This document shows, piece by piece, positions 9,170 through 17,286 of a stretch of 64,000 nt of DNA. Position 1 is the first letter of the stretch. Each line of letters begins with the position of its first letter. The translations under genes and the position numbers were made by a program. A model generated the notes under the pieces. The model was not told the origin of the DNA. It did not search any database and worked only from the letters and a program-made list of their open reading frames with translations. This DNA is from Microbulbifer sp. VAAF005. Its GTDB lineage: Bacteria > Pseudomonadota > Gammaproteobacteria > Pseudomonadales > Cellvibrionaceae. Where the stretch lies: NCBI RefSeq assembly GCF_030012985.1, contig NZ_CP120233.1, forward strand, positions 4,211,001 through 4,275,000. Direction: 5' to 3'.

Positions 9170-9190
9170 AAAATAGTTAAAACTGGCGCT
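9156..9190. promoter_or_regulatory. Direct repeats, likely MocR-type operator
   Basis: Two copies of AAAACTGGC begin at 9156 and 9179, 23 bases apart (about two helical turns), with similar flanks. A weaker third GGCGATAT copy lies near 9216. The repeats overlap the start of the regulator gene. MocR/PdxR proteins are known to bind direct repeats, so this is a plausible operator; binding itself is inferred. Confidence 0.5.
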
Positions 9191-9260
9191 TATCAGCGTA
9201 CCAGCAAGATCCTACATTGGCGATATCTATTTCATACCAGAGTGAGTTAAAGGAGGTTTT

Positions 9261-9860
9261 ATGAATTTACATTCGCCAATCTCTGATGAATTGCCAACCT
9301 CAGCGAAGAGTCGTGTACGTCGTGCTCCCAAGCGTGCCAGTTATCGGCGAGAGGATGTTTATAAGCTTGTCGACGAGCTAAAACTTGGCCATGTCGGTTT
9401 TATTGAAGACGGTGAAGTCATCATTATTCCTTTAACCGTTTGGCGTCTGGGGGAGTTTTTGTATTTTCACCTGGCTAACAAGAGCCGGCTACAAAAACTA
9501 TTGGAGGCAGGAGAGCAGGTCTGTATTTCATTTGCCCGTTATGATGAGTGGGTACTGGCCAAGTCAGCCTTTCATCACAGTGCTAATTATCGCTCTGCGG
9601 TATTGTTTTGCCGAGGTGAGAGGGTCAAAGAGCAGCGGGAATTTGATGCGGTTTTTAAAGCGATTATTGATGATATAGAGCCGGAGCGCTGGGATCAGGT
9701 GCGCCTCCCCAACCTACAGGAGCGCAAGGGAACAGCTTTGATGCGCCTGACTATAGAGGAGGGGGCTTTCAAAAGCCGAACTGGCGCGCCATCCGATAAT
9801 AAAGAGGATTTGGCTCTGCCTGTGTGGAGCGGGGTCAAGCCTGTGTGCCCGTTTCGCTAG
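9261..9860 (+). CDS. Pyridoxamine 5'-phosphate oxidase-like flavoprotein
   Basis: A 199-residue FMN-binding split-barrel protein of the PNPOx-like superfamily. Features include VYKLVDELKLGHVGFIEDGEVIIIPL near residue 30-55 and a barrel segment LYFHLANKSRLQKLLEAGEQVCISF, typical of PNPOx-like proteins of the nitroreductase/heme-binding subgroups rather than canonical PdxH. A strong AAAGGAGG ribosome site lies just upstream of the ATG. It is divergent from the MocR regulator, its likely controller. The substrate could be a B6 vitamer, another small redox compound or heme; sequence alone does not decide. Confidence 0.82.
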   Translation: MNLHSPISDELPTSAKSRVRRAPKRASYRREDVYKLVDELKLGHVGFIEDGEVIIIPLTVWRLGEFLYFHLANKSRLQKLLEAGEQVCISFARYDEWVLAKSAFHHSANYRSAVLFCRGERVKEQREFDAVFKAIIDDIEPERWDQVRLPNLQERKGTALMRLTIEEGAFKSRTGAPSDNKEDLALPVWSGVKPVCPFR

Positions 9861-9888
9861 TGCTCAATTTAGCAAAGTAAAGGGAGCC

Positions 9889-10862
9889 TTATAGGGCCTC
9901 TGCCACTACTTTTAATGCGATTTGAATGATCTCCTGCTGGCCGGCTTCAATATCGGGGATAACACCCTGTCCTTCCCAATTGGGGCGGCTGCCGGCAATC
10001 GTAGAAACCGGGCGTTTATCTGGGATACCGATTTCAAAGCCATAGGGGAGGGATTGGGGAGACTCCATGATATGTGCCCCACCGGCGCTGGCATTACCGA
10101 CAATCGTGGCTCGGCCCAGCTGTTGTAGTGCGAAGGCGGTACTCTCGGATGCAGAGAAGGATCTTCCATCAATCAGAATGACCATTGGTCTGTCACTCCC
10201 ATAGGTGGGCCAGGGTTGAGGTGAAATACGTTTCGGTATTTCTCTCCCCTTGCGGCTTTCAATAACAAAGGGAAAGGGAGAATGGGGGTCAATAAATGAC
10301 TGCAGAACAGCATTGGCGGTTTCTTCGTCTCCGCCGCCATTACTGCGTAAATCGAGTATTAGGCCCTCGCTGTGGCGAAGCAGGGTGAAAGCCGCAGCGA
10401 GGGTTTGGTGGGCATTTTTATAGGTGTGGAAAGAAGAGAGGGAAAGGTAGCCAATGTTACCGGGAAGAATCTCAATTTTCTTAACGCCGTAGTTATTGCT
10501 GGGCGCTTCAGCCTGCCACTGTTCAATCCAATTGTGGGCTTCTTTTTGGTTATCTATATGCTCTATATAGAAATGCTTATCACCGGAAAGGGTGCGAATT
10601 TCTTTGGTAAGTGCGCTGGCTAATTGTTGGTAGTCACTACAAAGATGATTAAAGTGTTTGGATTCTGCCAGGCTATTGAGTTGAGCAGATAGCGCCTGTC
10701 CTTTTTCCTCCAATATATAGTGCTTCTGAATAGCTACTGCAGCAGCTTTAATAACCGGGCCTGTCTCAAACTGGCAGGAACTCATTGCGCCGGAACTTGC
10801 CGCGAGAGACATGGAAAAAAACTGATTAATACCGCTAAACTCATCTTGAGTTGGCGTTTCAT
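9889..10862 (-). CDS. S41 family peptidase, signal peptide displaced by a homopolymer frameshift
   Basis: C-terminal-processing-protease-like (S41) enzyme. The body (minus strand from the ATG at 10812, 307 residues) has IGYLSLSSFH, LILDLRSNGGG and ILIDGRSFSASES, with the Ser of FSASES as the probable nucleophile, then STIAGSRPNWEGQGVIPDI. No signal peptide lies in that frame. An ATG at 10862, only 2 bases after the upstream MarR stop, opens MKRQLKMSLAVLISFF, a classic signal peptide, but in a frame that ends early. Adding one T to the seven-T run (10815-10821, A on the plus strand) joins it exactly to MSLAASSGAMSSC. The intact gene would thus be 9889-10862 and exported. Real lesion, slippage control and sequencing undercall all remain possible. 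Confidence 0.8.
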
Positions 10863-10864
10863 AT

Positions 10865-11335
10865 TTATGTAGCCTCTATTGATAGATTTTCTTTTATCCG
10901 CTCTAAATAAGAGCGTTTCTCTAAAGCTTGAATTGTTTGATTGAGCAGCTCTGATAGTTCTGTCGGTAATTCGCTATTGAGGGACTGTTCAGCTTCCAGA
11001 GTTGCTATCCACTGCTGTTTTAGCTTGGGTATCAACGCACTGCCTTTGCGGGTCAAGCGTATTTTGCGCTGGCGAGCATCTTCTCCAGAAGAGGTCTGTA
11101 CCAGCCCTTGTTTAATCATGTCTTTTACAGTTTGACTCACTGCGGGCTGGGAAATATGGGTGCTCGCTACCACCTCACTAATGGTTATATCTCTCTTGTG
11201 GATAAGTGCACGCATTATCGGGGTGTAGCGGGGTTTGTAATTCTCCAGGCCACAGGCCCTATAGCTCTCTGCTACATCGCCATCCAGTAATTCCAGAATG
11301 TGACGAAGCTGAGTCCCCAGTTGGCTGTATTTCAT
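10865..11335 (-). CDS. MarR family transcriptional regulator
   Basis: A 156-residue winged-helix regulator. The recognition region reads ITISEVVASTHISQPAVSQTVKDMIKQ around residues 50-80, and the wing LVQTSSGEDARQRKIRLTRKG has the D-x-R-x-R signature of MarR proteins. These dimers repress nearby genes and release DNA on binding small phenolic or oxidising ligands. The S41 protease start follows 2 bases after this stop, so the two are translationally coupled. A perfect 14-bp palindrome lies 17 bases upstream of the start and is a good candidate for autoregulation. The ligand is unknown. Confidence 0.9.
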   Translation of the reverse strand: MKYSQLGTQLRHILELLDGDVAESYRACGLENYKPRYTPIMRALIHKRDITISEVVASTHISQPAVSQTVKDMIKQGLVQTSSGEDARQRKIRLTRKGSALIPKLKQQWIATLEAEQSLNSELPTELSELLNQTIQALEKRSYLERIKENLSIEAT

Positions 11336-11352
11336 AAAAGTTGTTCCATAAG

Positions 11353-11366
11353 CACTTATATAAGTG
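11353..11366. promoter_or_regulatory. Palindromic operator candidate for the MarR regulator
   Basis: CACTTATATAAGTG is a perfect 14-bp palindrome placed 17 bases upstream of the marR-like start codon, where the promoter of the MarR-S41 pair must lie. MarR dimers typically bind such short AT-rich palindromes. The assignment is by position and symmetry only. Confidence 0.6.
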
Positions 11367-11599
11367 ACTATATAATTTTTGGCGAACTTTTCAAGCTTCT
11401 TTGCCGCTATTCATCACCCCGCACAAATTCTTTGGCGCTTTTTTTGCATTGTGTGGCGAGTTTGGCGGGTTTTGTGTGAAATGGATTTTTGAACAAAGAG
11501 CTGAAATTTAAATTTCATATTTCATTCATCGAACTTTAGGAATTAACCGCCAATCTTTGCGCCGCGTAATCTGTGTCAGGTACGAGTGAAGAGAACATT

Positions 11600-14452
11600 A
11601 TGAAAGAGATTGGCTTGGCTGCCCTTGCAGCCTTGGGGTTACCATTTTTGGCTGAAGAGGTCCAAGCCAGCGACCTCATTATTTCTGAATATATCGAGGG
11701 CAGTAGCAACAATAAGGCCCTTGAAATTTACAATGGCACGGGTGCAGCGGTTGACCTCAGTAGCTACAGCATTGAACTTTACTTCAATGGCTCCTCTGCG
11801 GCGGCTTCAACCATCGCCCTAAGTGGCAGCTTGGCAGACGGCGATGTTTACGTATTCGCCCACGCCAGTGCTGATTCCTCAATCCTGTCAGTAGCCGATC
11901 AGATTTATACCAGCGGCCTGTTTAACGGGGATGATGCGGTTGCCCTGAGTGGCCCCAATGGATATGTGGATGTTATCGGCCAGATCGGTGTTGATCCCGG
12001 TAGCCAATGGGGCGACAACAGTCTGGGGACCCAAAATCAAACCTTAATTCGCAACTGGAGTGTGAGCGAAGGCCGTGCCGACGGCAGTACGGATTTTGAC
12101 CCAGCTTCAGAGTGGTCTAGCGCAGGTCAGGATGACTTTTCCAACCTCGGCTGGCACAGCGAAGACGGCACTGGTGGTGGAGATGACGGCGGTGATGACG
12201 ATGTTGTTCTCGGCGATTGCGGAGATATTTCTACGTTAATCAGCCAGGTTCAGGGTGATGAGTTTGAAAGCGCTCTGGAGAATGAGCGCCACGAAATTGA
12301 AGCGGTTGTTGTTGGTGATTTCCAAGATACCAGCACCGGCCTTTCCGGCTTCTTCCTGCAAGAGGAAGACAGTGATCAGGATGGCCAGATAAATACCTCT
12401 GAGGGGTTGTTTGTACACGACAAAGGCTTCGGTGTAGATGTGCAAGTCGGGGATTTGGTTCGCGTCGGTGGTGTGGTTACTGAATACTATGACTTTACCG
12501 AGTTAGATGAGGTAGATGGCGTTACGGTTTGCGGTAGCGGCTACAGTGTGACTGCCGAGGAAGTCTCCCTGCCGTTTAGTTCTGCCGAAGAGCAGGAGCA
12601 ATACGAGGGGATGTTGGTTGAGTTCCCGCAAGCCCTGATGGTGAATGACCACTATAACCTGGGGCGCTATGGTGAAGTCACCCTGGCCAATGGCCGTCTC
12701 TATATTCCCACCCACAACAATGAGCCTGGGGTTGCAGCCGTAGCACAGGAAAGTGCAAACGATCTGAATAGGATTGTGCTGGACGATGGTTCCAGTGTGC
12801 AGAACCCGGAAGCTGTGCCTTATCCCGTCTCCGGCCTCAGTGCCAGCAATACCTTACGCAATGGCGATACGGTAGAGGGGTTGCGCGGAGTAATGGGGTA
12901 TAGCTACAGCGCCTACCGAGTACATCCCGTGGAGGCGCCAGAATTTGTTGCTGCCAACCTGCGTGAAAGCGCTCCACAATTACCGGGTAAGGGCAGTTTA
13001 AAGATCGCCAGCTTTAATGTTCTGAATTATTTTAATGGCGATGGTTATGGCGGCGGTTTCCCTACCTCCCGTGGGGCTGATACTGAAGAAGAATTCCTGC
13101 GCCAGAGAAATAAAATTATCTCCGCTATTTTAGGCCTGGATGCCGATGTAGTTGGCTTAATGGAAATTGAGAACGATGGCTACGGTTCGGAAAGTGCTAT
13201 TCAGGATTTAATTAATGGTCTTAACGCGGCTACTGGCAGTGAAAACTATCAATTTATTAATCCAGACCTGGCTCAACTGGGCACCGATGAAATTACTGTG
13301 GGGCTGATTTATCGCAGCGATCGGGTAATGCCTATAGGCGCTGCTGCGACAACTGATAGCTATCCCTTTGATGACGGTAACCGCCAACCACTGCTGCAGG
13401 CTTTTGCCGAACTATCAAGTGGTGAAGAGCTGGCCGTGGTGGTCAATCACTTTAAATCAAAGGGAAGTTGTCCTGACGATGGCAGTTTGAACGATGATCT
13501 GGGTGATGGACAGGGCTGCTGGAACTCGCTGCGCACCGAAGCCGCAGATGCCCTGGTTTCATGGATTGATTCTGACCCGACAGGTAGCGGCACCGATCGT
13601 GTTCTGGTGCTCGGTGACCTCAATAGCTACGCCCGCGAAAACCCAATTAGCACTCTAAAGGACGCTGGCTACGCTGATTTGTTGGAGGTTTTCGGTGAAG
13701 GAGAAGCCTACTCCTATGTCTACAGCGGTGAGTCCGGTTACTTGGATCACGCCCTCGCCAGTGAAGCTTTGGCTCCTCTGGTAACAGGTGCGGCCGATTG
13801 GCATATCAATGCCGACGAGCCTCGGGTGCTGGATTACAACATCGAGAATAAAACCGATGAGCAGGTGGAGAGTTTCTACTCGGCTGATGCATTCCGCGCT
13901 TCAGATCACGATCCGCTTGTGATTGAACTGGATCTGGGGGCAGATAACCAGGAGCCGGTTGCTGGGTTTGAGTGGGGTGTTGAAGGCTTCGAAGTGAACT
14001 ACTTCGACAGCAGCGTCGATACCGATGGCACTATCGTTAGCTGGGCCTGGGATTTTGGTGATGGCACTACCAGTAGTGAGCAAAACCCCAGTCATAGCTA
14101 CGATGCAGCAGGCACTTATTCAGTAATCCTCCAGGTTGAGGACGATAGGGGAGCGATCTCCACTGTTGAGCAGCTTGTACCACTTGAAGAAGTTGTTGAT
14201 CTCCGAGCTGATTTTAAAGTCCACACCTTCCTGCGCTGGGTGTGGGTTGAAGAGCGCAGTAGTTACGATGGCGACGGTAACCTGAGCTATGAGTGGGACT
14301 TTGGTGATGGCACCAACCGCTCCGGCCCCATGGCACTGCATCGCTATGCCACCGGTGGTAGCTATGAAATTACCCTGACTGTGAAAGACGATTTCGGTAA
14401 TGAAGATAAAGCCTACCGTGAAATTGAGATTCGCAAGCCGTTTTGGCACTGA
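11600..14452 (+). CDS. Large secreted endonuclease/exonuclease/phosphatase-family nuclease with lamin-tail and PKD domains
   Basis: A 950-residue exported protein resembling ExeM/NucH-type extracellular DNases. In order: signal peptide (cleavage after VQA near residue 23), lamin-tail domain (LIISEYIEGSSNNKALEIYN, about 25-160), a GGGDDGGDDD linker, an OB-fold-like region (about 190-450), the endonuclease/exonuclease/phosphatase domain (IASFNVLNYF, GLMEIENDGYG, VVNHFKSKG, LVLGDLNSYA, SDHDPLVIEL; about 465-775), then two PKD domains (WAWDFGDGTTSSEQNPSH and YEWDFGDGTNRSG). Catalytic Glu, Asp, Asn and the final DH are all present. Unlike many ExeM proteins there is no GlyGly-CTERM tail; it ends shortly after the second PKD. 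A GTG at 11573 also opens the frame, but the ATG at 11600 gives the clean signal peptide. A role in DNA degradation or phosphate acquisition is inferred. Confidence 0.9.
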   Translation: MKEIGLAALAALGLPFLAEEVQASDLIISEYIEGSSNNKALEIYNGTGAAVDLSSYSIELYFNGSSAAASTIALSGSLADGDVYVFAHASADSSILSVADQIYTSGLFNGDDAVALSGPNGYVDVIGQIGVDPGSQWGDNSLGTQNQTLIRNWSVSEGRADGSTDFDPASEWSSAGQDDFSNLGWHSEDGTGGGDDGGDDDVVLGDCGDISTLISQVQGDEFESALENERHEIEAVVVGDFQDTSTGLSGFFLQEEDSDQDGQINTSEGLFVHDKGFGVDVQVGDLVRVGGVVTEYYDFTELDEVDGVTVCGSGYSVTAEEVSLPFSSAEEQEQYEGMLVEFPQALMVNDHYNLGRYGEVTLANGRLYIPTHNNEPGVAAVAQESANDLNRIVLDDGSSVQNPEAVPYPVSGLSASNTLRNGDTVEGLRGVMGYSYSAYRVHPVEAPEFVAANLRESAPQLPGKGSLKIASFNVLNYFNGDGYGGGFPTSRGADTEEEFLRQRNKIISAILGLDADVVGLMEIENDGYGSESAIQDLINGLNAATGSENYQFINPDLAQLGTDEITVGLIYRSDRVMPIGAAATTDSYPFDDGNRQPLLQAFAELSSGEELAVVVNHFKSKGSCPDDGSLNDDLGDGQGCWNSLRTEAADALVSWIDSDPTGSGTDRVLVLGDLNSYARENPISTLKDAGYADLLEVFGEGEAYSYVYSGESGYLDHALASEALAPLVTGAADWHINADEPRVLDYNIENKTDEQVESFYSADAFRASDHDPLVIELDLGADNQEPVAGFEWGVEGFEVNYFDSSVDTDGTIVSWAWDFGDGTTSSEQNPSHSYDAAGTYSVILQVEDDRGAISTVEQLVPLEEVVDLRADFKVHTFLRWVWVEERSSYDGDGNLSYEWDFGDGTNRSGPMALHRYATGGSYEITLTVKDDFGNEDKAYREIEIRKPFWH

Positions 14453-14493
14453 GATGGATATCAACAACAATAAATAATTAACTCCACATATTG

Positions 14494-14537
14494 AACGGTC
14501 GGATATTAAGGCAAGAGATATTCGGCCGTTTTCTTTC
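14494..14537 (+). terminator. Rho-independent terminator of the nuclease gene
   Basis: A 13-bp stem with two G-U pairs (AACGGTCGGATAT with ATATTCGGCCGTT) is followed by TTTCTTTCC, 42 bases after the nuclease stop codon. Confidence 0.75.
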
Positions 14538-14908
14538 CTCCCCATGTTAATTACGTATTTTTCATCTTTACCTCCTTGGGCATATGCCCGAGTGTTTCAC
14601 TTCCTCGTTTTCATATTGGTAGCCCGGCAAGACTCCATTGCGAGTCATTAAAATCTTTATTATACGGATCATTGGAGGGGAAAGTGTTTGTGCGTGCCCG
14701 ATCCCTGAATTGGAAAAAGACTTGAATAAAGTGCCTAAGATGTCTTCCTGGAGTATTGAGATATCACTGGGGCCTATCAGAGACGTATCAAAATACATAA
14801 ATATTTAATGCAAAGAGTGTCGTTTTCAGTCAGCGTGTGTTTTATTGCTTCAGGTAAATCAGTTACTAGTGATCAGCGAAGCTATTAAACCACTGGGGGA
14901 GACATAGT
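14538..14908. other. Intergenic region without a supported gene
   Basis: About 370 AT-rich bases. Short open frames exist on both strands (minus 14568-14798, 76 codons; plus from a TTG at 14638, about 56 codons), but neither has a convincing ribosome site or a recognisable protein. The promoter of the next plus-strand gene should lie here. Confidence 0.5.
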
Positions 14909-15277
14909 TTGCAGGCATTTAAGACATTGGAAGGTTTAAGCCTGGAATGGACCGGCACCCACTATTCAAAGCAAGGTGATTTCCCCGACCTTTCTACCCA
15001 CACGGTAACCTATGAAACCGCGACACATTGTTACGTTACGGCGTCGGGAGAGTTAGTTGGGGAAGCTTCATATACCTATGAAGCCATGGACGATAGGATG
15101 GCGGCGTTGATTTATCGGCCTGATATATATCAGGGGCGAAAAGGTGTGGTGCTTTATGCGATGCTCGATTTTGTACAGATGATGGATCGCGCCATTATTC
15201 TCTATCAGGATCGGCCACTAGCGCTGGCAAATGGCAGTTTTCAGGTGGTGAATACCCCTGTGCGACCTACAGCCTGA
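14909..15277 (+). CDS. Small hypothetical protein, possibly a calycin-like beta-barrel
   Basis: A 122-residue protein without signal peptide or membrane segment, starting at a TTG preceded by a GGGGGAGA ribosome site; no in-frame ATG fits the N-terminus. The alternation of polar and hydrophobic residues (HTVTYETATHCYVTASG, EASYTYEAMDDRMAALIYRP, GVVLYAMLDFVQMMDRAIIL) suggests an antiparallel beta-barrel such as the MoaF/lipocalin-like folds, but I cannot name the family. It lies 30 bases upstream of a VOC-family gene and may be co-transcribed. Function unknown. Confidence 0.6.
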   Translation: MQAFKTLEGLSLEWTGTHYSKQGDFPDLSTHTVTYETATHCYVTASGELVGEASYTYEAMDDRMAALIYRPDIYQGRKGVVLYAMLDFVQMMDRAIILYQDRPLALANGSFQVVNTPVRPTA

Positions 15278-15307
15278 AAATTGAAAAACAAGGAAAATGG
15301 TGAGCTT

Positions 15308-15670
15308 ATGAGAGAGTGCGAGAAAATTAATTATATTGAGTTGCCCTCCAGGGATTTGGGTAAGACAAAAGCATTCTTTACCGAGGCATTTAATTGGACT
15401 TTTACCGATTACGGTCCGGAGTACACCGCTTTTTCAAATGCGGGATTAGACGGTGGCTTTTTCAAGGCAGAGTTGCAGAGCACTACCGAAAATGGATCTG
15501 CATTAGTGATGTTATACAGCCGCGACCTGGAGGGTACCCTGGAAAAGGTCACGCGATGCGGAGCCGAAATAGCCAAGCCAATTTTCCCGTTTCCCGGTGG
15601 CAGGCGCTTCCATTTTAGGGAACCTTGCGGCAATGAATTTGCGGTTTGGTCTGATGTGGAGTCTGCGTAG
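15308..15670 (+). CDS. VOC (glyoxalase/bleomycin resistance) family protein
   Basis: A 120-residue vicinal-oxygen-chelate protein: INYIELPSRDLGKTKAFFTEAFNW at the N-terminus and FPGGRRFHFREPCGNEFAVWS at the C-terminus are the two halves of the beta-alpha-beta-beta-beta repeat. The final PxGNEFAVWS element usually carries a metal-ligand Glu. A TTG at 15281 opens the frame earlier, but the ATG at 15308 is preferred because residues before it are polar filler and the conserved fold starts immediately after. A terminator hairpin follows. The specific substrate is unknown. Confidence 0.85.
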   Translation: MRECEKINYIELPSRDLGKTKAFFTEAFNWTFTDYGPEYTAFSNAGLDGGFFKAELQSTTENGSALVMLYSRDLEGTLEKVTRCGAEIAKPIFPFPGGRRFHFREPCGNEFAVWSDVESA

Positions 15671-15682
15671 AGGCGTTTACAG

Positions 15683-15714
15683 AAAAAAGCCCCCGATTTT
15701 ACTCGGAGGCTTTT
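15683..15714. terminator. Bidirectional terminator between VOC gene and pfp
   Basis: AAAAAGCCCCCGA and TCGGAGGCTTTT form a stem with one mismatch, flanked by A and T tracts, in the 66-base gap between two convergent genes. It can serve both strands. Confidence 0.8.
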
Positions 15715-15736
15715 GGGAGACTGGCAACCGTTTCTA

Positions 15737-16999
15737 TTAAGCTTCGAAATCGGTACCCAGCTTCTTTTCCACCAGCTGCTTTTTCAGGGTGGCGTACTGG
15801 GGAATGCCATTTTTGTAGGGAGGGTAGTCCTCGCCTTGAATCAATGGCAGCAGGTACTTGCGTCCCTCTTCAGTAATTCCAAAGCCGTCTTCGCTGATAT
15901 ATTCGCGCGGCATAAATTTTTCTACGTTGGCGACTTCAGACAGCGGCGCCTCTGCGATGGACCAGCTGTACTCTTCACCTTCTGCGCGAATAATGGCAGG
16001 CATAATGGCATTTTTGCCTGCTACAGCCATTTCCACTGCGGCGCGACCTACGGCGTAGGCTTGCTCAACATCGGTAGCAGAAGCGATATGGCGGGCGGCG
16101 CGCTGGAGGTAATCTGCCAGGGCCCAGTGGTACTTCAGGCCGAGTTCGCTTTTGACCATGTTGGCCAGGGTCGGTGCAACACCGCCCAACTGCTTGTGGC
16201 CAAAGGCGTCGGTGGTGCCGGCATCGGCGAGGAAGGTGCCGTCGCCGTACTGGGCGCCTTCGGAGGCGACGATAACGCAGTAGCCTTTCTCGTCTACGGT
16301 CTTTTGTACCTTGGCGAGAAACTTCTCTTTATCGAAAGCGATTTCCGGGAACAGGATAATATGGGGTGCATCGCCTTCCTGTTCTTGGGCCAGAGCGCCG
16401 GCAGCGGCAATCCAGCCCGCGTGACGGCCCATCACCTCGAGAATAAATACCTTGGTGGAAGTAGCGCACATGGAGGCCACGTCCATGGCCGCTTCCTTGG
16501 TGGAAACGGCAACATATTTGGCAACGGAGCCAAAGCCCGGGCAGTTGTCGGTCAGGGGCAGGTCGTTATCCACAGTTTTGGGAATATGGATGGCCTGGAT
16601 TGGATAACCCATGGTCTCGGACAGTTGGGATACTTTCAGGCAGGTGTCTGCGGAGTCTCCACCACCGTTGTAAAAGAAGTAGCCAATATTGTGCGCTTTG
16701 AAGACTTCGATCAGGCGCTCGTATTCTGCGCGGTTCTCTTCCAGGCTCTTCAGTTTATAGCGGCAGGAACCAAAGGCACCGGAAGGGGTGTGGCGCAGTG
16801 CAGCAATATCCTCTGCGCTCTCTTGGCTCACGTCGATCAGCTCCTCGCGCAGCGCGCCGAGAATACCGTTTAGCCCTGCGTAGACATTGCCAATCTGGTC
16901 CGGGTTTTCACGCGCAGCTTCAATTACGCCGCAGGCGGATGCGTTGATCACGGCGGTAACGCCACCGGACTGCGCATAAAAGGCGTTCTTTTTCGACAT
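15737..16999 (-). CDS. pfp: 6-phosphofructokinase, pyrophosphate-dependent type
   Basis: A 420-residue phosphofructokinase that phosphorylates fructose 6-phosphate, or runs the reverse reaction, probably with pyrophosphate as the phosphoryl donor. Signatures are AQSGGVTAVINAS at the N-terminus, YNGGGDSADTC around residue 105, PKTVDNDLPLTDNCPGFGS with the catalytic Asp, and FILEVMGRHAGWIAA for substrate binding. The GGGDS form with Asp at the position used to read the donor points to PPi use; biochemical proof is lacking. The frame can be extended to 17059, but the ATG at 16999 begins directly with the conserved MSKKNAFYAQSGG. It is divergent from mpl. Confidence 0.9.
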   Translation of the reverse strand: MSKKNAFYAQSGGVTAVINASACGVIEAARENPDQIGNVYAGLNGILGALREELIDVSQESAEDIAALRHTPSGAFGSCRYKLKSLEENRAEYERLIEVFKAHNIGYFFYNGGGDSADTCLKVSQLSETMGYPIQAIHIPKTVDNDLPLTDNCPGFGSVAKYVAVSTKEAAMDVASMCATSTKVFILEVMGRHAGWIAAAGALAQEQEGDAPHIILFPEIAFDKEKFLAKVQKTVDEKGYCVIVASEGAQYGDGTFLADAGTTDAFGHKQLGGVAPTLANMVKSELGLKYHWALADYLQRAARHIASATDVEQAYAVGRAAVEMAVAGKNAIMPAIIRAEGEEYSWSIAEAPLSEVANVEKFMPREYISEDGFGITEEGRKYLLPLIQGEDYPPYKNGIPQYATLKKQLVEKKLGTDFEA

Positions 17000-17286
17000 G
17001 GTTATCCTGTGCTTATAGAGATATAGAGAAGTATCCCGATCCGGTAGTCCGCCTCGCATCTAGTTTTAAACATTTGTGCCAGTGGGGATAACCGGGAGCT
17101 CGTATCGGGTGTCGACCCTTTCGGGAAAATTCCTACCACCGTACCGGGGATGAGGCCGACCAATGCGGGGGCGGAGTCTAATGGAATAGCGAGTAAATTG
17201 CATGGTAACTGGGGTATTTGGCAATTACTGGCCCGAATTGCCGTGTTAAGCTTGCGCCGCAACCCGTAGGAGTACATTTTTCCGCT

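Noticed and set aside
14568..14798. 76-codon minus-strand ORF and a 56-codon plus-strand ORF from a TTG at 14638 in the gap after the nuclease
   Set aside because: No ribosome site, no homologue that I recognise, and only moderate length in AT-rich DNA; not enough support for a gene.
15713..16873. 386-codon plus-strand open frame over pfp
   Set aside because: Shadow of the phosphofructokinase gene; composition is Gly/Phe-rich noise and no motif is present.
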